From positions 932,934 through 996,933 of the forward strand of contig NW_005200333.1 of NCBI RefSeq assembly GCF_000372725.1: a DNA stretch of 64,000 nucleotides, written 5' to 3'. A program made the position numbers and the translations under genes. The DNA is from Emiliania huxleyi CCMP1516 (taxonomy: Eukaryota > Haptophyta > Isochrysidales > Noelaerhabdaceae). Shown in pieces: positions 58,811-64,000 of this stretch. A model generated the notes under the pieces. The model saw only the letters and a program-made list of their open reading frames with translations. It was not told the origin of the DNA and made no database searches. Each line of letters starts with the position of its first letter. Positions within the stretch are counted from its first letter, which is position 1.

Positions 58811-60990
58811 CGGCACCGCCCGCCGCGCGTGCTAGCGTGGCGCAGGAGCCGTCGGCGACGTCTCGAGTACTCCCGGGAGGCTCAGACATTGCTCCGACAG
58901 TGTCTTTCCTGTCAACGCCGCCCTCGACAGAGGCTTCACACCTGCCTCCGGTGCCATCGTGAAATTTGGGCACCCCCGACCCGGGCTCCACATCTTGGCT
59001 GCACGTACCTCTGCCGGACCGCGCGATCCATCCGGCCACGGGCAAGCCATGCGACAGGACGCGCAACGAGGCGACGCAGCCTGGTTCACCGCCGAGCTCG
59101 AGGAGCTTGGCAACCATAGCGGGAAAGCAGACGATCCCCGCTTTGTCGAGCGCTTCATCCGTGGCCAGTGCACCATGGAGGAGTGCGTCGAGGCCGGCTC
59201 CACATGGTGCTACGTCACCTACGCCGAGGCCCGACGAATCGCCCTGCAGCACGGCAAAGAGTTCACTACCACTCGTGCCACTTGGGTCTACAAGACCAAG
59301 CGAAATGGCAAACACAAAGCCCGCTGCTGTCTCGACGGGTCCAGCCAGAGGTTCGGCGAGAACTACAACCAGACGTTCTGCTCCACCCTGCGCATGCCCT
59401 CCCTTCGCCTCCTTCTCAACATTGCTGCCCGCCGCGGGCTCAAGGCTCGTAGGCGCGACCTTGTCGCCGCCTTCCTCCAGGGAATTCTCGAGGACGGCGA
59501 GATCGCCTTCATGCATCAGCCCGCCGGCCACGCCAACGCTCTCGACGAGAACGGCAAGCCCAAGCTCTGCCTCATCCTCAAGCCCCTCTACGGCATGAAG
59601 CAGGCGGGGCGGCGCTTCCAGCGCGCTTTCTTTGCTTGGCTCGAGCGTCCCCGCGACGAAGGAGGCGCCGGCCTCATCCCGTCCAAGGAGGACCCTTGCA
59701 TCTACCGCATCACCACTGAGGACGACGAGCTCATCATCGGAGTCTACGTCGACGATCTCATCATCAAGCGCGACGCCGAGTACGACGCCGAGGGGGCTCT
59801 TGTCTCCGACTCGCTCTACGCGCAGTTCATTCGCGACATCGACGCCTCGTGGAAATCTGAGGACGAGGGCCCGCTCTCCGACATCCTCAACGTCCAGGTC
59901 ACCCCACTCGCCGAGGGCGGTGTTCACGTCGGGCAGGGGCCGTACGTGCGCAAGCTCCTCGACGAGTACCTCGACCAGATCATCGCCGAGCTCCCGAACC
60001 CGGCCGAGCCGGGCGCCCGTCACTCCAACAACACGCCGTTCACCCTCAGCATCGCAGAGCGAGTTCAAGCGGCCACGGACGACACCAGCGAGAGGGAGCT
60101 GCGCGTCGTCCGCCTCTTCCAGAGCTGCCTCGGGGCTCTTCTCTACCTCGTCTCGAACACGCGCCCCGACATCGCGCTCCCCGTCGGCCTCCTCTGCCGG
60201 GCCATGGCGAAGCCCACACCCGCTCTGTTCGAGGAGGTGTACTGCGTCCTGTGCTACCTCCGCGAGTACCCTGACCTTGGTCTTACCTACAACGGTCGGG
60301 GCGAGTCGGCCGCCGACGACGAGCTCCACGCCTTCAGCGACGCCGACTGGTCGACCCGTCGATCCACGTCTGGCTGGCTCGTCCGCCTGTGGGGCGCCAC
60401 GCTTGACTGGAGGGTTCAACAGCAACCCACCGTCTCCCTCTCTTCCTGCCAGGCCGAGATCATGTCCGCCTCGGAGGCGACCAAGGACGTCGAGCAGTAC
60501 CGGCGTCTGCAGGAGGAGGTCGACGCGCTCCCCGATGGCTCCCCGCGCCCGCCGACGAAGCTTTACGTCGACAACCAGGCCGCCATCGCCTCCGCTTACA
60601 ACCCGGAGCACCATGGCAAGCTCAAGCACGTCGAGCGACGCCACTTCTACATCCGCGAGGCCATCGAGGCCACCGCCTCTGCGTCTCCGGTCATGAATAT
60701 CACGTTCCCTAACGCATCGTGATCCGAGAGTGCACGGTTACTCGACTATGTCGTTACTCGACTAAGTCGAGGGGGGGGACGTCGGGCCGAAGCCCGTCAG
60801 GCACTCTCTCCCTAACCCTAGCCTTCTCCCGAACCCTAGTGTGTTTTGTTGCCTCCGTGCTTTCACACTCGTCTTGTCGTGTCCGTCCACTGTGATTGCG
60901 GCCGTCCACGACTACGTGGTCTCTAGAGAACGTATCAACCCCCTTCTGGTGCCGACCGCGCCCCCGCGGGGCACGGCCGGACGCTACTTA
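58810..60990 (+). mobile_element. Copia-type LTR retrotransposon fossil (3' portion)
   Basis: A Ty1/Copia fossil: reverse transcriptase and RNase H parts of pol are recognisable (the LKPLYGMKQAGRRFQ, VYVDDLII and VDNQAAIASAYNP signatures of the family), followed by a purine-rich tract near 60770 and a probable 3' LTR beginning about 60781. Gag, protease, integrase and a 5' LTR are not seen, so the element is incomplete. The RT-RNase H part looks little decayed, suggesting a fairly young insertion. Its left edge abuts the RecQ-type helicase. Confidence 0.9.
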
Positions 60991-61460
60991 CTATATTCAC
61001 ACCTACTACAGTGGGTTGCGGGCATTAAGAAAGCGTCCCATTAAGAAATCATACCAAGCCATTTCCGCAAAAATCTAAGAAACCACGGCGCGCCGCAGGC
61101 GCGGCCCCGAGAAAAGGCCAGACGCGAGTGTGAACGGGAGGCCCAGCTCAAAATTTCTCTTCGCCAGCGGCGCGCGCACTTGTCACTTTCCAAGTCTGCG
61201 GTGTTCTGAGTGGATGGAGTGAACGGAGGCGTGTGTGCGTCTTCCCGTCATCCAGACAGAGAGCCGACTCGGCGGCAGACTCTGGCATCGCCCGAATTCC
61301 ATCGCCCTCGCGGGCGGACCGCAGCTTACCTCTTACCTAAAAATCTTTCGGGCCGGCGCTCTGGCTTGAGTGCCCCGGCCGGAGCTAAGAAACCACGGCG
61401 TGGGGTGGATGAGGGCTGTGGAAAGGCTTAGAAACGGCGGCGTGCCGCTAAGCCCTGTTT
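60991..61460. other. No gene; short dispersed motif
   Basis: CTAAGAAACCACGGCG occurs at 61076 and 61386 with a variant (CTTAGAAACGGCGGCG) at 61426. Nothing else is supported. Confidence 0.5.
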
Positions 61461-61466
61461 TTTTTT

Positions 61467-62677
61467 TCATGCCCGCAACCCCTTCTCTGCTGTTTTCACA
61501 CCGATCATAATACGCGATCGCGCAGCCGTGAAAACCCAAGTTTCCCGGACGCTTCTTTTGATGAATGCACGTCCTGCTCCGGTCGCATGTTGAGAGAGGT
61601 ACTGGTTGATAGCAGTCGAGACGTCGTCTGTATCGGCCGGGAAGTCGTCGACTCCGTCTCCGCGCTGCTCCATGCGCGCCTTCAGCGCCGCGGAGCGTTT
61701 GCTCTCGTCGGGATCCGTGCACTCCATCACCGCAGTTCGCACGGGCTCCGGGCTGAGCTGCTCGGCGGTGACATTGCAGATCGAGATGGCCTCGACGAGC
61801 TGACAAGGCAAGCGCTCTTGCAGGTACGACTTGAGCCCCGAGATGATAGCCCGACCCAGCAGCACAGAGCACACTTGGAGGGAGGCAATAACAAAAGTTA
61901 CATTCACAGGTGACACTTCCCTCCCTCCCCCCCTCTCCCCCCCCCCCCCTCTTCCTCGCTCCCTCCCGGCGGTACGCTGGTTGCAGCACTGAGCACACTC
62001 GCACGGCCTCTCGAGGTCGATCACTTTGTCATCGCCGCACACGTGGGCGGGGCACAGGTCCCTATATTTCTTGTCTGGCCCCACGGAGTCGAGCGTCACT
62101 GAGAGTCCGGTTGAAGTGAAGTCCACGTCGCAGGGGTCGAAGGATAGGGTGCCTTCCGGCAACGATTTCCATGGGCCCAGAACTATATCGCAGCACGGCA
62201 TGTTGTCCGGCGCCAGAGCTTCGCCATTGGGATGTCTGATTGGATGGAGGGCATTGGGATTACTGATTGTGGTCAAGCCCTCCATCCACGGTTTCCAGGC
62301 GATTTTCTCGCAGCCGCCCCAAAACGGGATCTCGAACAGCCGGAAGAAGTCCCACTTCTCCTCGGAGCTCTGCGGCAGACGGTGGAGTTGGGGAGGCAGG
62401 GCATGCGAGGGTGAAGGAAAGCCAGCTATGAGTGAGGCGGCTCGCACACCTTGAACGGCTCCATCTTTTCAGCCGCAACGAACGACGCCTTGAGTGCTGG
62501 CGCCGGGGCCAGCGTATGCGCGGTGAGGGTGCCGACCACCGCCCCGCCTGCAACGGCATTAGTACCAATTGCGCAAGGGGCATGCGGTGGGAAGCTGCAG
62601 GGCCGAATGGATGGCGGTTCGAATGGATGGCGGTTGTGCGCACCAAAAGCGGCGGTGACGACGAGAAGCGTCTTCAT
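61467..62677 (-). CDS. Secreted cysteine-rich protein, unknown function
   Basis: The ATG at 62677 starts a signal peptide-like MKTLLVVTAAFGA (an in-frame ATG also lies at 62701). Exon 1 ends EKMEPFK at 62450; an 80-nt GT-AG intron (62449-62370, phase 0) joins it to SSEEKWDFFRLFEIPFWGGC. Exon 2 is cysteine-rich: DNMPCCDIVLGPWKSLPEGT, CPAHVCGDDKVIDLERPCEC. A G-rich intron (about 61975-61920, homopolymer G) precedes the last exon: CSVLLGRAIISGLKSYLQER, CQLVEAISICNVTAEQLS and the stop at 61467. It is about 290-300 residues. The cysteines fit an extracellular or lumenal location. No family recognised. Confidence 0.6.
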
Positions 62678-62917
62678 GGCGCCGCTCTGGTTCGTCTCCA
62701 TCGTTGCTGCCTGCGGCACTGCGCTCACAGACGTCTGAGCGGCGCGCAGAGTAAGCCGACCCGACCAACAACGACGATTTCTGCGATCAACAGTCCGCTT
62801 TCGCGCAAAGCGAAGCTAAAAGTACGTACAGAGAGAGAGACCCGCTCTCTTTTCTCCCAGTAAGCTATAAGTACGTACGTACAGAGACAGAGAGAGTACG
62901 GGGCAGTCGAGACTCGC

Positions 62918-63378
62918 ATGCTCGCATCGGTTGCCTCCATGAACGGCGGAGCTATGGGTGCGCCGGTGTCGTCGGCGCGCGGGCCGCCCTGGCCAAGGGC
63001 GCCGCCCAAGCGCGAGGCCGCCTCGGCGCCGTGCACCGTGAGAGAGCCGCCCGCTGGCGGGTGCCGTACGAGACACCCCCCTCTCTCTGACGTAGCCGCC
63101 GCGTCTCGACTCGATGATGGCGCCCGCCGCGACACCGCCCGGAGCGGCCGCACACTGCTCGGTACCCCCCCTGCACATCTAAAGCCATGGCCGACCCCCC
63201 CCACCAGCAGCAGCGCTCTGCTGCTGGGGGGGTCCGGACCCCCCGCCCCAGCAGGAGCGCTCTGCCTGTGGGGGGTGCTGGCATCTCTCATCTCTGTACA
63301 GACAGCAGCTGTAGTAGCATGTGTGTTCCAGTGGCGAGAATTTATGTTCGACACCAAAATCAGTGGTCTCACCACGTG
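62918..63378 (+). CDS. Possible first exon of a membrane protein, cut by a repeat
   Basis: An ATG at 62918 (or 62939) opens ~150 codons ending with a convincing membrane segment (ALCLWGVLASLISVQTAAVV followed by ACVFQWREFMFDTK). The frame meets the dispersed repeat at 63380 just after SGLTTWG. It may be an exon whose donor lies near GGGGACAG, or a gene broken by the insertion. The opposite frame is also open, so strand is not certain. Confidence 0.35.
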
Positions 63379-63379
63379 G

Positions 63380-63920
63380 GGACAGGCCAACAGCTAGTGG
63401 GACGAACGAGGGACGCGACGGCGGCCCAAGCGGGAGGGAGCGGAGACAGTCGGCAGCGAGCGAAGTGGGTGAGACTGATGATGCTCCTTCGACTTAGGGA
63501 GCGGTTCAGCTGCTGGGCGGGCTTCAGGCTGGTGCTCACGCGAAAAGGAATCGACGCGATGTACAAAGCATACCAACAAGAGGAGAAAGAAGAGGACGGA
63601 CATCAGTGATGACGAAACAGAAGCTAGCGCAGACGAGGGCAGGGCAGACCCGGGGACGGCGGAGTCGGAGCAGACGGCATCGGCTGCCGAGGAAACGTTG
63701 CTCGTTGGGAAGAGGCACGAGGAGGGCGGCGACCTCAACCGACTATGGAGGACCCGTCACCAGACGACGCAGGGCGGACGACGGGGAGGCGGAGCAGACG
63801 CGCAGGGCGAGACGAGGGAGGGAGCAGGATGTTGCGGAGATCAGCAGGAGGATGTACGACGAGATTAGGAGCAGCAGGGACCCGAGGGACCATGTGGAAG
63901 ACGGCTAGTGCTAGTCCCCC
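63380..63920 (+). repeat. Dispersed repeat with ORF, copy 2
   Basis: It matches 13305-13830 from GGCCAACAGCTAGTGGGACG to GACGGCTAGTGCTAGTCCCC. The MMLLRLRERFSCWAGF start and the EISRRMYDEIRSSRDPRDH end are both kept. After 63920 the similarity stops. Confidence 0.8.
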
Positions 63921-64000
63921 TGGGAGAAAACTTCATGTACGGATCATGTAGTCCCCACACAGACGCTGTCGTGGGATGGCGCTAGTCATGAGAGAGTGCG

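Noticed and set aside
60800-60840. Telomere-like CCCTAACCCTAG run
   Set aside because: Only two or three irregular units inside the presumed Copia LTR, with no array; not a telomere or chromosome end.

Overview
This is a GC-rich (except a few AT-richer repeat islands), intron-bearing nuclear window from a eukaryotic alga, most likely a haptophyte of the Emiliania/Prymnesium kind (inference). The reasons are a Rieske oxygenase of the pheophorbide a oxygenase (PAO) type, a plastid-targeted YchF GTPase with a bipartite presequence, a carotenoid cleavage dioxygenase, many F-box/Kelch/RCC1/LRR proteins, GT-AG plus GC-AG introns, C- or G-homopolymer runs inside introns, and a TIR-like family that I remember as expanded in haptophytes. 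There is no sign of operons, rRNA, tRNA or CRISPR. One 100-N gap (39760-39859) joins two contigs.

Layout. 0.4-5.2 kb: small Tim chaperone, cysteine-rich unknown, F-box-like/Kelch (all minus). 6.3-9.0 kb: TIR-like/coiled-coil protein and an LRR protein (plus). 9.5-11.6 kb: PAO-like oxygenase (minus), its introns filled by tandem repeats. 12-13.1 kb: proline-rich secreted-type gene. 13.3-14 kb: dispersed repeat. 14.1-17.8 kb: MATE transporter (minus) and F-box/RCC1 protein (plus). 18.1-19.8 kb: membrane-anchored unknown. 20-22.3 kb: low-complexity nuclear-type protein (minus). 22.5-24 kb: mobile-element ORF and repeat modules. 24-30.5 kb: DUF3431-like, KAP-rich unknown, J-domain protein, carotenoid dioxygenase. 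30.6-34.6 kb: repeat-rich block with a second copy of the mobile ORF. 34.6-38.3 kb: three unknown or RING-like genes. 38.8-41 kb: minisatellite, gap and duplicated fragments. 41.1-44.3 kb: six-exon ychF and a three-exon 68-aa gene. 46.1-48.5 kb: foldback element directly upstream of a C5 DNA methyltransferase with zinc knuckles. 49.4-58.8 kb: a ~2,024-aa gene convergent with a RecQ-type helicase, possibly one large DNA transposon. 58.8-61 kb: fossil Copia fragment. 61.5-64 kb: secreted Cys-rich protein, a membrane ORF and another dispersed repeat copy.

The most interesting signal is not a gene. In at least four genes (PAO-like, carotenoid dioxygenase, ychF, DNA methyltransferase) introns are bounded or filled by direct repeats of the exon edge itself, often with a purine-rich GGGGAGATATGG motif between them. 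In the methyltransferase, removing exactly one 79-bp repeat period restores a clean conserved reading frame with a GC donor and AG acceptor, both supplied by the same duplicated AGGC. This looks like intron birth by duplication or insertion caught in several stages.

Most genes are unrelated housekeeping or signalling genes and do not form a pathway. The PAO-like enzyme, the carotenoid dioxygenase and the plastid YchF all point to a photosynthetic cell.
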